A stretch of 64,000 nt of DNA from assembly GCF_036785885.1 (NCBI RefSeq), contig NC_092323.1, positions 18,298,501-18,362,500 of the forward strand. The letters run 5' to 3'. The DNA comes from Coffea arabica (Eukaryota; Streptophyta; Magnoliopsida; Gentianales; Rubiaceae). The position numbers were made by a program, and so were the translations under genes. The notes beneath the pieces were generated by a model that saw only the letters and a program-made list of their open reading frames with translations, ran no database searches and was not told where the DNA came from. Shown piece by piece: positions 45,642 through 56,599 of this stretch; within the stretch, counting starts at the first letter, position 1, and the number at the start of each line of letters is the position of its first letter.

Positions 45642-47090
45642 GAGTTCAACTCACCGATTGTCTTGAAAATCTAAAGGAAATCATTATAGGTAATAATCAA
45701 TCAGGAAGTATCCCTGATTATATTTGTTACAATCTTCGAAAACTCAGGTGGCTGAATCTATATATCAAGAAACAAGTTGAAGGGACAAATTCTATCCACT
45801 TTAGACCAATGTTCACAATTTCAGACACTTTCCCTGTGTCTTTCAACAATTTCACTGGCGTCATCCCAAGAGAAATTTGGTACCTGAAGGAGCTTGAGGT
45901 GCTGATTCTTGGCAGGAACAATTTTGAAGGTAAGAAGATCCTGATTCAGATGCTGGTGGATTATTGTTGTTGCTAGTTATTTTACTACTGTTCAGAAATC
46001 ACATGCATTTGAGCAAAAAACAAATTGATATATTAGTCAATTTGCACTTTATTTTTTTCATTATCTATTGGTGGTCCATTTATGTATTGCCCAAACATGC
46101 AGCTAGCTAGTAGTTGCAAGCAGCAAATTCTGTCAATGGAGGACCTCTCTTATTTTATCTTATTCCTTTTTTCGCACCTTAGGAAATATAAACTATTACC
46201 AGTTCCATCAAATACCCTAACTTCGTAGGATGTCTTCGGTTTACATTCTTTAGGTGAAATTCCCAGGGAGATAGGTAACTCAACTATGCTGAAGACACTA
46301 GACTTGGGCCATAAATGGTTAGCAATATCACCGATTCCGATACGAATCGGTCGTAGTAACCGAAACGGAAGGGACCGATACGATACCGATCCCCAAATCG
46401 TGGAGATTACCATATCTACGGCGACTCGTTCTAACTCGGCTGATATTGGTCGATTCGAATATGTGATGCTCTGACTTGACCGATATATCCGAATCAACTC
46501 GGAGTCGATTCGAATATTTTTTCCCAAATTGTATCTTTTTCGGTATTTTCTAATGTTAATAATCTTTTCAGATTTTTTGAAAATTTTTATATGCTATAAT
46601 GTACGTATCACCTGATATTCAACCAATATGTCACGACGAATATGGAATAATCGAGACCGTGATGCGACCGGGACCTATGACGGCGAACCATGTTCATAAC
46701 TACGTAATCGGTACAAAAATTGACTATATTTTACAATAGCTTAGCAGCTTAGAACAACAAAAGTTGATGGTGAATAGTTTTGCTTAATGCATGTGCATTG
46801 ATACAATTTTGGCAGGTGTAATACCACGAGAGATTGGCAATCTACAAAATCTGGAAGATCTACTTTTACAGTTCAATAGCCTGACTGGTTCCATTATTCC
46901 ATACCACATGAGATCTTTAACCTTTCAATGAACCAAATGATTTCACTCCCTGTCCCTGGCACTCAACTTTCAGGCAATCTTCCGTCAAGAATGTGTTCTG
47001 GGGTACCCAATTTACAGCATCTTTACTTTAGGTGGAATAACTTCAGTGGGGACTGGGGACTATCAATCTTTAGTGCCACGGGGTTAAGAT
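45590..47090 (+). pseudogene. LRR receptor kinase (subfamily XII-like) ectodomain pseudogene
   Basis: Leucine-rich repeats in order: LENLKEIIIGNNQSGSIPDY (about 45660), FNNFTGVIPREIWYLKELEVL (about 45845-45915), GEIPREIGNSTMLKTLDLG (about 46250-46310), then after an insertion GVIPREIGNLQNLEDLLLQ (from 46818), LTGSI, LSGNLPSRMCSGVPNLQHL (about 46970-47030) and NNFSG. The wording matches the subfamily that includes EFR- and At3g47570-type kinases. Frameshifts and loss of the N-terminus and kinase domain make it a fragment. Confidence 0.75.
46318..46800. repeat. Insertion in the LRR pseudogene, unclassified repeat
   Basis: Interrupts the LRR series between TLDLG and GVIPRE. It is rich in ATTCCGATACGAATCGG-type self-complementary words near its left end, with ATAACTACGTAATCGG near the right. 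Terminal repeats are not clean. The open frame 46286-46474 is a product of this repeat. Confidence 0.5.
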
Positions 47091-47157
47091 TTCAAATCAA
47101 AATAGTAAAATTAATATTATTGAAAAAAAAAGTTATTTCAAAAGAAAAGGCTAAAAG

Positions 47158-47918
47158 TTAAAAATAGTATCAGTTTTACTATCAATCTTTATGAAAATGT
47201 GTAATTTTAAATGAAAATAAAGATAAAAACTTTTCACTCATAGAAGGTAAGCAACTCATCAACCTGAAAAAAATCTCAAATTTCCTAACAATTATGGTTA
47301 ATGATCACGTATTCTTGCACTTGCCTATGAAAATTTATTCCATCTTAAAAAAATTTCTTTCTTTCATCATATTGTGCCCTAAGAATTTAGTATATTCTTA
47401 ATTAAACTACTTATGATTCTATGAATACTAAAAAAATTAAATTGTACATGTGGTATTAGTATTAGATAATATTTGGTTCAAATAACTACATTTTAAAAAA
47501 AGAAAAGAAAACAACAAAAATAAAGAAAAAAAACCCAAATAAGATAACAAAACATAGTACAAAAGATCCAAAAGATACATCAAATACATAATCATCAACT
47601 TTTCCTCATTCCCTTCTTCACTATCTATTTTATGTTATAATTGACTTTTTTTATTACTTTTTCATTTCTCTTTGCCATACGCTCTTAGTCCTGTAGTTTT
47701 ACTCCTACCTCCGATCATCTCCTTTTCGTCACTCTTGTCCTTACCCCTATTCCGACCCATCCCGACTACCCTATGGATGCACCCATGTGACTCCACTATC
47801 ATTATAATTTCTATAGTTCATCTTACATTTTCTATAAATGCAACACTAATAATAATTTAACTAATCATTCTTTTAAATTTTAGTAAAAACAATTGAACGT
47901 GAAATAATGTTACAAATT
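47158..47918 (+). repeat. Dispersed repeat, copy 2 (761 bp)
   Basis: Matches 20485-21246. It follows the LRR pseudogene directly. No coding potential. Confidence 0.85.
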
Positions 47919-48120
47919 GCTTTGATACTTTGAACTCATTTCTCTATATTTGATACATAAATTCTAAACTAATTTCTATTGTTGCTTTATAAACAATGTA
48001 CAATATATGAAACAAATTAAGTAAACTAATATAGAACATAACCATTTTACCATAATAAATTGGTAATAATAATTTATCATTTCTAGCAAATAAAATATCA
48101 CGTCATTCAATTCATACTCT

Positions 48121-48215
48121 ATATGTGTGTGTGCAGGCGCGCGCTTGTGTGTGTGTGTGTATAGCATGAACACACCACACACACGAGCACACATAGACAC
48201 ACACACACATATATT
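48121..48215. repeat. GT tract followed by AC tract (inverted microsatellite)
   Basis: (GT)n with a GCGCGC core at 48125-48160, then (AC)n at 48170-48211. The two arms can pair, and alternating purine-pyrimidine sequence can adopt Z-DNA. Confidence 0.7.
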
Positions 48216-48579
48216 ATTAAATTATAAGTGGGGGGAACAATCCCAAATCTTTTGTTCTCTATTCATGACATTATACTCCTTTTTTGGCCATCTTCCTCTT
48301 ATCCAATAACCTTTTCTTCTCCATCCTTGAAATCCTTTCCCTTCCTCTCATCATACAAGCCTCATAATCCTTCTTTTCCACTCAGTAATTTCATCTCTTG
48401 CCTAGTCTCATAGCTTTATCTATTCCTTCTCTCGGCATACTTCTTCCATCCGACCAATTCACCTCCAAACCCTATAATTTTCCAATTCATGACTAACGAG
48501 TGCGGGGTATACATATACAATTAGATCATTTACAATCAAGTTTTATATTTATAAACTCCTAAATACCCCACACGTAATT

Positions 48580-50446
48580 TATCGCAAGTATACGAATAGT
48601 GAGCGAATATAGTGTATTAAGAGTCGATCCCACAGGGAAGATTGCGATTACCGGTGATTTTTAAACTCCTTTATTATTTAGACTACGATAAATGTAAAAG
48701 TAATAAAAATAACACTAGAAAGCTCCTAAAGATATGGAATTCCTTACTACTCTTGCAAATGAGATTACCGGTTACGTGAATGCTATTATCTTGGTTAGTT
48801 ATGGCGTAATTTCCTAATATATGTGAAACCTACTCTTGTAGTAAATCAACTATACTTGTAACTAAGCCATACCTACTCTCGTGGTTATGAATTAATTACA
48901 AATTATTCCTTCTATGAAATTACATGAAACAAGTCACTTAATCCACATAGGTGCACATCTACTCTCGTGAGTGTACTCCCTAGGTTTATCACTTCGTTGA
49001 ACTAGTGTTAAATTTCAATTCTCATTACAAACTTAACACCTTTAGATAATCACAACTAATGGCCGGTTAATCATGATTAGAAAAGCAAAAGTGATAAATA
49101 ACTTGCTCAAAATAATATCATCAAATAACCAAGTAAACATCACAAATAAGATATAGCAAGTTCATCCATACTCTAGGCATAAACTTTAGCTAAACACGAA
49201 GAAAAACACATCCAAACTTGTATTATAGCTAAACATGAACTTAAATACAAAAGAGAAAGTGATAGGAGAGATGTCATCCTTGTCACATGAGCTTCAAACT
49301 CTCCATTTTTGCTCCTCCAATTTTCATCCAAATCTAACTACAAATACAAGAAGGAAAAGCTACACTAACTACTCTATAATACCCTAACTAATGAACTAAG
49401 GAAATTCTAGTGAAAGCAACATTTTTGGTGAGTTTCTCTAGCTTTCCAAAGTTCTGAAAATGTCCTCCAAAGGCTTCTATATATAGAGGATTCAAGAGCC
49501 AAATGAATTGTTTCCAGTTGTCATTTTTTACTCTTGAAACTCTCTAAGTTTGCTTTTCAAAGTTTCCATGCATCATCTGATCATTTCCTGCCGGAATCTT
49601 TGCAGAAAAAATGGTCAAAAAGCTTGTGTGAAAAGAACACAAGTTGCAGAGCAAGTTGCAGCTGAAATCCACTAAAACGCGGGTAGAAAACGCGGCCAAT
49701 GACCGCGTTTTGACCCCCATTTTACTCTTTGCAGGTTTGCACTTTACTGGGCAGAATTCATCCTTGCTCTGTTTTTTGTCCAACGTCAACTGATATTTTC
49801 TTGGTCTTAGAGGCTGAACTAACTCTTGTATAAAACATAAAAGTTGTAGCCCTTTGAGTTAGGTTTCCAATGCCTCAAAAATCATCGCAATTTGGAGCTC
49901 TGTGGATCAATAAATAACCAAAATACCCTCAACTGGTCAGAACCTTGTTTCAGCTTCGACCATAGAAAATGCACTTCTGTATTTCGACTTTTTGACAATG
50001 AAAACAGCTGAACTGAACTCCAATGTCTTCATACCGAATGTAAATATATCTCTTATCTTCAAAATGGTTCATGAATCACCTCAATCTAATGTCTGTAGCT
50101 CAAGATATAGCCAAAATACGACAAGGTGTCAAAGCTGTGAAACTTGCTTTCTTTTGTTCTTGATTGCATTTCCTCTTTTGCACTTCATGTCTTGTTTTTA
50201 TCACTTCAAACCATCATCAATCATCCAAATATCTTCTCAATATACTCCATTTGATGATTGAATCCTTAAACCTACAAAAACATGAAATTTTCACCATCAA
50301 AATCCACAGAAATGCAATTTTTACCACATAAACCTTAAAATGCATATTTTCACTAGAAACTTAGTTAATTAGTTATAAAAGTAGGTAAAACACACCAAAA
50401 CTAACTAATAAAATATACTTAAAACACGTAAAATATATACTTGTCA
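48580..50446 (-). mobile_element. Probable Athila-type solo LTR
   Basis: Plus strand starts TATCGCAAGTATACGAATAG and ends ATATATACTTGTCA, giving minus-strand ends TGACAAGTATA and TATACTTGCGATA (TG kept at one end, terminal CA mutated to TA). It has the GTCGATCCCACAGGGA word seen in the same place in the intact element's LTRs (GTCGAATCCACAGGGA) and similar internal organisation. No gag or pol beside it and no matching second LTR. A target duplication was not found. A 9-bp-stem hairpin with AAAACGCGG arms lies at about 49686-49711. Confidence 0.55.
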
Positions 50447-51186
50447 ATGACCTATTTCGTTGCTGTCTAAAAAGTTTTGATAAGTGGGATCAACATAAAA
50501 TTTCATAAAATTTGGTGTCTTTGAAAATTTTCTATAAATATCCTTTGAAAAAAATTTTCAAACATTCCAAAAATATTTATGAAACAAATTATTTAAACAC
50601 ATCCTTGTTTCTGTGAGTTCATCTCCATCTCAGTAAAATTTGTTTACTATATATCTCACCTTCAAATATTATACATACACACATATGTATGTGTGTGCAT
50701 GCACGTGCGGGTATGGATAAATCAAAAACATATTTTACATATATATCTAAATTTAGTAAACAAAAAAGGAAGTTTACATTGGTCAAAACTATAAACATTT
50801 GGTCTAATGTTGATAGAATCTGGATAAGAAATTAACGAGAGTTCAAAGTATCATTTGAATCTCAAGGATGAAAATATTTTCTGGTAAAGGATAGAGATTG
50901 ATATGTCTAAGCTTGGGAATTAAGAAATATGATACAAAATTAAAGAGCAAATTAATAAATTCATTAATATAGTGTACTTAATTTCCTAAGAGAATTGTAA
51001 TGATAACTACTAAATTGTAACATCACGTTATATTGTTTCTATTTTTCATAATATTTGCATATTGATATTACCTTATTGTAAAATAGGAATATTCATTTTG
51101 TCCTTATTAGACTTGTATCTTTTCCAAGTCTGCATGAGAGTAAGTAGTATATTAATGATCTTGGGCAAGATTAGTATTACCATAAG
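50447..51186. other. AT-rich intergenic region
   Basis: A short alternating purine-pyrimidine palindrome (TACACACATATGTATGTGTG) lies at about 50675-50697. Otherwise nothing recognised. Confidence 0.4.
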
Positions 51187-52027
51187 TTGATCACTCTTGG
51201 GAACAGGTTCTTTGGCTTTATAATTATGTTTTCATTAAGTATCTTATGCTTAAGAATGATGGATTATCTCTAGTGGCTATGGAAGAAATAAGCTGTGTGC
51301 TGACCAGTAAATAACATTTGAGACATGATCTTTTGTTGATCTGCCATATAGCTCTTCTGTGCATATTCTATTTGTTTGGTTTTGATGCTGCAAGCTCTGA
51401 TTAGGAATGGGGTCCAGTGTTACAAAGAGGATGATGGTAGAATGTTTTTGGATGCTGTTAAAAAAAATAAGTCTTCTTGTTCATGTTAAAAATTTATTTT
51501 CGTGTCCTGTGGTGTAGATTCCAACAAAGCAATGCAGAACTGTTTCTAGAATGAACTCAATTTTGCTTTCTGAGTTGGTGCTATACCAAATTTAGCTTAA
51601 GTTTAGCTCAGAAACTATTATTCTTGTATCCTGTCTTCACATGCATGGATTTAAGATGCCATTTTTTACTAGTTTAACAATCAACAAAGCAAATTTGAGA
51701 GATGAAATTTTTCAAAAAACAAATAAACAAATAGACAAACTATGGAAATGAAACCAGAGTACTCTCACTTCTCAATATGAGCGTCGAACTCGAGCAAAAC
51801 TAGTGCTATTCCTTAGGTTTTTCTGGATCTAATCCATCATGCAATCAGAAAATTGTACACATAGATTTGAAGGCTGCAAATATCCATTTGGATCATGAGT
51901 GTGAAGCTGTTCTGTAGTGGATACAAAACTAACGCGTCACAACTCTAGGCCAGGGAACTATGGGACACTTTCCTCTTAATATTTCTTGACTGGAAAGTCT
52001 TTGGAGAAGACAGATGTAATTGAATAT
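51187..52027 (+). pseudogene. SERK-like kinase flank and C-lobe exon (copy C)
   Basis: 51187-51840 is collinear with 25040-25698 of unit A. The exon from 51840 reads NQKIVHIDLKAANI, then a stop after HECEAVL, then MGHFPLNIS and KSLEKTDVIEYG. It ends abruptly at about 52027, where PPR sequence takes over in frame. Non-functional. Confidence 0.75.
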
Positions 52028-52177
52028 GGCATTCCTGTTAATGAGTACGCCCTCACTATAGTGACTACTTGTTACTGCCTAGCGGGCCGAGTGGATTTCG
52101 CTTTTTCTACATTGGCTGTCTTCTTCAAGCGTGCTCTTGCACCTGCTGTAGCCACCTTTAGTGCTTTGCTCAAGTGA
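51986..52177 (+). other. Chimeric kinase-PPR open frame
   Basis: One 63-codon frame starts in kinase sequence (SLEKTDVIEYG) and passes without a shift into PPR sequence (IPVNEYALTIVTTCYCLAG) to a stop at 52175-52177. The junction sits in GAATATGGCATTCCTG, where kinase (GAATATGG.AT) and PPR (GGCATTCCTG) share GG.AT. Too short to be a known functional protein; kept because it marks a recombination breakpoint. Confidence 0.7.
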
Positions 52178-52964
52178 CTCTTTCAAGACAATAAGGTTCC
52201 CCAAGCACAAGAATTGTTCAAAAAGATAATACAAGAAAAGGCCAACCCAATGAGATTACATTGGGGATTGGGATAGATGGGTTCCAACAGTATTGATAAA
52301 TGCCTATTACAAGACCAAGAAAGTGGAAGCAGCCATGAATCTCTTTCGAGAGATTCGACATAAAGGTTTAACACCTAATGTTGTTGTTTGTAACACTGTC
52401 ATGCAAGGGTTATTCAGTGCAGGAAGCTATCTTAGTGCAAGAGAAGTTTTCGATGAGATGCAAGCTGCAGGAATAAAGCCTAATTTTCACACTTACTGCA
52501 TCATGTTGGATGGGTTATGCAAGATTGGAAAGGTCCATGAAGCAATGCAGTTGTTCCATTCAATGGAAGCTGATGGAGTAGATCTTCATATAAGCATGTA
52601 TAATATCATCCTTGATGGGTTGTTTCAACAATCTCTCCCTTGAAGGATTCAACCCTGATGTCAGAACATACACCACCATGATGGCTGGCCTGCTTTCAAA
52701 AGGTCTGCTGATCGAAGCTAAAGAGCTTGTTGAAAAAATGGAAGAGAAGGGTTGCCTGGTGTTACATACAATGTTATTTTGCGAGAACTCCTTAAGGGAG
52801 GTCATTATGATGGCACAATGGTCTATTATGAAGAAATGGTTCGTAGAGGATTCTTGCTGGATGCATCTACTTTTTCCATTTTACTTGATTCGAAAAATCC
52901 TCCTATACTTAAGTTGATGTTTGATATTGATCCTGATATTGAGAATCTAAAGAATGAAGGATAA
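52028..52964 (+). pseudogene. RFL-PPR pseudogene (copy C), internally deleted
   Basis: Begins inside PPR motif 2 (IPVNEYALTIV) and breaks after motif 3. It resumes at about 52290 within motif 9 (INAYYKTKKVEAAMNLFREI), so about five motifs are missing. Later motifs are broken by deletions near 52620 (FNNLSLEGF follows ILDGL directly, losing most of a motif) and near 52760 (frameshift after EEKGCL). It ends DIDPDIENLKNEG. The product could not be a complete PPR protein. Confidence 0.85.
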
Positions 52965-53072
52965 AAAAGGACCTTCAGATTAGTTGCAACTTATTGGTCC
53001 TCTTCTTTTTTGGCTCCTAAACTGTTTTCTATTGGAATCAACATTATGTAAGTTTGCCTTTGATCTTGTTGT

Positions 53073-54070
53073 CTTTTTTTTTGGTCAAAATGGCAACTTC
53101 CATTTCTTCAACAAAACGTCTTACAAACACTGAGGCCACTGCCTCACCAAATCTGCTTGAGTAATTTCAAGCAGCCAAACCGGAAAGGTGTGCTTCCATT
53201 CAGTTACATTTGCCAAGTTCATAGCAAATTTTGCTAATTTATGGCTAATACAGTTGTTCTCCCTCCTAGTGAAGGAGATACAACATTGGTTAAAGTCATA
53301 CTTTAAACTTCTAATATCCTTTATCACAGTAGCAGTGATCGATCGATCATCTTCCTCCCCATTCACCTTGTCTACCATTTCCTTGCAATTTGATTCAAAT
53401 TCTACTTTCTTTCATCCTTGTTGTTTAGCTCGTATCATTGCAGCTCTGAGTGCTAATGCCTCTTCAAGTTTTGCATTAGAGCAGCTTTTTGATGGGTAGA
53501 CCCATGTTGCTATCACTTTGCCTTCCCAATTTCTTCTTGTGATGCCTCATCCTACTCTGCCAGCTTTGTTGTTTAAGGCTGCATCTGTATTCACTTTTAT
53601 CTAGTCCTCTTGTGGTTGCTTCCAACTCTGATCGTCTCTTTTTGCTTCCTGTTTTTGATCCTCTAGCTCCAATTCCTTCTCCTGAGCTTCTTGGTATTCA
53701 TTCCATTCCACCACTGCTTTGTTCACTGATACCATTGGATCTCTGTATATGTTGTTAAACTGTGTATTTCATTCCTCGATTTCCAGATCTGCCAAGGAGA
53801 TTTACTGTGAAAATTATGTGCTCCTTCCCACTTTCTTTGATCACGGCATCCTTCAACTCCTCCCACCAATGTCAGAAATTGTTTCTATATTCATCCAGTC
53901 CATCCCAACTTAGAGGTGCACACTTCCAGATTGTTCTAACATTCCTACAGAAAAATAACATATGTTCTATCGTTTCAAAACTTTCTCCACAGTATTTACA
54001 GATATGATCACCCCCACCGCACCTTTCCTTTACTACTGCACTAACAGGAAGAATTCCCTGCAGACATTTC
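53073..54070 (-). mobile_element. 5'-truncated LINE (L1-type) with zf-RVT and RNase H domains
   Basis: Poly(T) at 53073-53081 marks the 3' tail of a minus-strand insertion. A zinc-binding reverse-transcriptase C-terminal domain (WKCLQGILPVS, then CKYCGESFETIEHMLFFC) lies at about 53900-54070. An RNase H domain (VNTDAALNN to EALALRAAMIRAK, then FVWLLEI-like end) lies at about 53120-53620, with stops where Trp codons are expected. Flanks match the downstream sequence of PPR genes 1 and 2, so the element landed just downstream of pseudogene C. About 1 kb; not mobile. Confidence 0.8.
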
Positions 54071-54105
54071 CAGAGGAGTCTCTTGGTCATATTTTGTGAA
54101 GCCTG

Positions 54106-54521
54106 TGATTTGTACATTAGAAGAATCGAAATTGTACCGAATATAGGCTTATAAAATCAATTTTCTATTTATACGTGACTAAAGTGTAATTTGAAGAATC
54201 GAAATTATACCGAAGTATAGAAAGTTTTTTTTCTTTTCCGATATTTTAATGTAATAGGCCAACTTTTGGCACGAATAATTTATAATTACTTCCTCCTGCC
54301 TCCTTTTAAACCAGCCGTTAAAAGGGGGAAAAAAATGGAGAGAGAGAGAGAGAGAATGGGTTCAGCCAACTTGAGATCGATACGACATCATGCCATTCAA
54401 AATCAACCTGAAAACCAGAAACATCAGGGCTTCAGAATTTGCCTCAAATCCCAGTAATTAATTCACCCAAATTTCAGATTTCAGACCAATTTAAAATCCT
54501 CATCAGCTGAAGGCGTAGAAG
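54106..54521 (+). promoter_or_regulatory. 5' flank and leader of PPR gene 3
   Basis: 54115-54325 matches 37110-37345. A (GA)n tract lies at 54337-54353 and the leader block GCTTCAGAATTTGCCTC to AATCCCAGTAATTA (54430-54460) is shared with gene 2 (40605-40640). TATA-like CTTATAAAATC at about 54148. Conservation between two copies suggests the ancestral promoter; activity is inferred. Confidence 0.4.
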
Positions 54522-56447
54522 ATGATGACGATGAAGAGAAGAGCTTCTTCTGCGGTGATTGTTTCCATTGCTCGGTCTCAGGAGGCAGCGGCTTCATTAG
54601 GTACAACTGCTCCTGCAGGTTGTACTACTCTTGCTTCATTTCTCTCTGCATTCCCCAACGTTAAACCCCAATTAGCTTGCTATTCTGCTGGTAGTGATAA
54701 AATTAGAAACCATCAGTGCCAAATTGGATCGTCTTTTGTTAACGTTGTGCAATTTCCATCTGGGTTGAAGAGTAGGATTGGTAGTATTAACGGTCTTGAT
54801 GATGCTCTGAGCTTGTTCGAGCGGATGGTCCGGATGAGGCCTCTGCCTTCTGTTATTCAATTCAATCAACTGCTGACTTGTATTGTTAAGATGAAGAATC
54901 ATTATTCTTCAGTTATTTCCCTTTTTAGAGATATGTGTGTCCAGGGCATTCCTGTGGATGAGGCCACCCTTAATATAATGATTAATTGTTGCTGCGTTGT
55001 GGGCCGAGTGGATTTAGCTTTTTCTACATTGGCTGGCTTCCACAAACGTGGTTTTGTCCCTAATGTGGTCACCTTTAGTACTCTACTCAAAGGACTCTTT
55101 CGAGGACGCAAGGTTCCCCAGGCACAAGAATTATTTAAAAAGATAATATTCGAAAAACTTTGCGAGCCCAATGAAGTTATCTTTCTGGTTGTGATAGATG
55201 GGCTCTGTAAGGCGGGTAATACTCAAATGGCCATTGAATTCCTAAGACTTATGGAAAAAAGAAGAAGATGTAAGCCCAACGTTTATGTGTACGGTACAAT
55301 CATTGACAGCTTGTGCAAGGATAAAATGGTTGATGAAGCTCTTGCCCTCTTACAGGAGATGTTTGAAAAGGAAATTCCCCCAGATGTTGTCATTTACAAT
55401 TGTTTGATTCTAGGTTTCTGCAATTTAAGTAAATGGAAGGAGGTTATAAGGCTCTTCTCTGACATCAAGGATTACAAAATTGCTCCAAATGTTTTTACTT
55501 TTACTATAGTGGTGGATGCATTGTGCAAGGAAGGACATGCAAAAGATGCTGAAGAGGTAGTCCGGATCATGATCCAGCAAGGTCAAAATCCCGACGTGGT
55601 CACATACAATTCCTTAATGGATGGATATTGTTTACAACGCCAAATAGGTGAAGTAAGGAGAGTATTCGATACCATGGTTGCTAGTGGCCTTACTCCAGAT
55701 GCTCATAGCTATGCTATTTTGATAAATGCCTATAACAAGAACAAGAAAGTGGAAGCAGCCATGAATCTCTTTCAAGAGATTCGGCATAAAGGCTTAAAAT
55801 GTGATATTGTTGTTTATACCGCTGTTTTGCAGGGGTTATTTAGTGCAGGAATGTATCCTAGTGCAAGAGAAGTTTTTGATGAGATGCAAGCTTCTGGCAT
55901 AAAGCCTGATTTTCACACTTATTGCGTGATGTTGGATGGGCTATGCAAGACTGGACATGTCGACGAAGCATTGCAGTTATTCCATGCAATGGAAACTGAT
56001 GGAACAAATCTTCACATAGAAATGTACACTATCATCCTTGATGGGTTGTGCAAAAGCAGGAGGCTCGATAGTGCTCGAGATCTTTTCAACAATCTCTCCC
56101 TTAAAGGATTGAACCCTAATGTCAAAACATACACCACCATGATTGCTGGCCTGCTTTCAGAAGGTCTGCTCATCGAAGCTAAAGAGGTCGTTAAAAAGAT
56201 GGAAGAGAAGGGTTGCCCGGCAAATGATGGTACATACAATGTTATTCTGCAAGGACTCCTTAAGGGAGGTCATTATCATCATGCGATGGTCTATCATGAA
56301 GAAATGGTTCATAAAGGATTCTCGCTGGATGCACATACCTTTTCCATTTTACTTGATTTGTCTGCTGAGAATCAGAAGAAACCTTCTGTGCTAATGTTGA
56401 TGCTGAAGATTGATCCCGATAGCAAGAAGTTCATAGATGGGGAATGA
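54522..56447 (+). CDS. RFL-type P-class PPR protein (gene 3), mosaic
   Basis: 641 aa, intronless. Presequence MKRRASSAVIVSIARSQ from the third ATG; the annotated start adds MMT. About 14 PPR motifs plus a partial one. Motifs 1-5 follow gene 2 (VIQFNQLLTCIVKMKN, EATLNIMINCCCVVG); from motif 6 (YNCLILGFCNLSKWKEV) onward it follows gene 1, nearly identical to the end. It stops five codons earlier than its paralogues (GGG GAA TGA where they continue to GPSH). Code pairs are a new combination, with T-D (predicted G) at motifs 7 and 10, absent from genes 1 and 2. Predicted mitochondrial RNA-binding protein. It retains the conserved upstream flank. Confidence 0.93.
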   Translation: MMTMKRRASSAVIVSIARSQEAAASLGTTAPAGCTTLASFLSAFPNVKPQLACYSAGSDKIRNHQCQIGSSFVNVVQFPSGLKSRIGSINGLDDALSLFERMVRMRPLPSVIQFNQLLTCIVKMKNHYSSVISLFRDMCVQGIPVDEATLNIMINCCCVVGRVDLAFSTLAGFHKRGFVPNVVTFSTLLKGLFRGRKVPQAQELFKKIIFEKLCEPNEVIFLVVIDGLCKAGNTQMAIEFLRLMEKRRRCKPNVYVYGTIIDSLCKDKMVDEALALLQEMFEKEIPPDVVIYNCLILGFCNLSKWKEVIRLFSDIKDYKIAPNVFTFTIVVDALCKEGHAKDAEEVVRIMIQQGQNPDVVTYNSLMDGYCLQRQIGEVRRVFDTMVASGLTPDAHSYAILINAYNKNKKVEAAMNLFQEIRHKGLKCDIVVYTAVLQGLFSAGMYPSAREVFDEMQASGIKPDFHTYCVMLDGLCKTGHVDEALQLFHAMETDGTNLHIEMYTIILDGLCKSRRLDSARDLFNNLSLKGLNPNVKTYTTMIAGLLSEGLLIEAKEVVKKMEEKGCPANDGTYNVILQGLLKGGHYHHAMVYHEEMVHKGFSLDAHTFSILLDLSAENQKKPSVLMLMLKIDPDSKKFIDGE

Positions 56448-56599
56448 AGAGGACCTTCACATTAGTTGCAACATGTTGGTCCTGCTATTTATTTTGGCCC
56501 CTGAACTTTAATTTGTTGGAAAAAACATTAATTAGGTTTGCATTTGATCCTGTTATCACTTTTCATCTTTGTTGCAATGCAACTGAGCCTTAGAGGAAC

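Noticed and set aside
46286..46474. 62-codon frame starting TLDLGHKW
   Set aside because: Its first codons are LRR remnant and the rest is the inserted self-complementary repeat.
54672..56239. Minus-strand frames inside the PPR genes
   Set aside because: Antisense shadows that recur in each paralogue because the sense strand is conserved.
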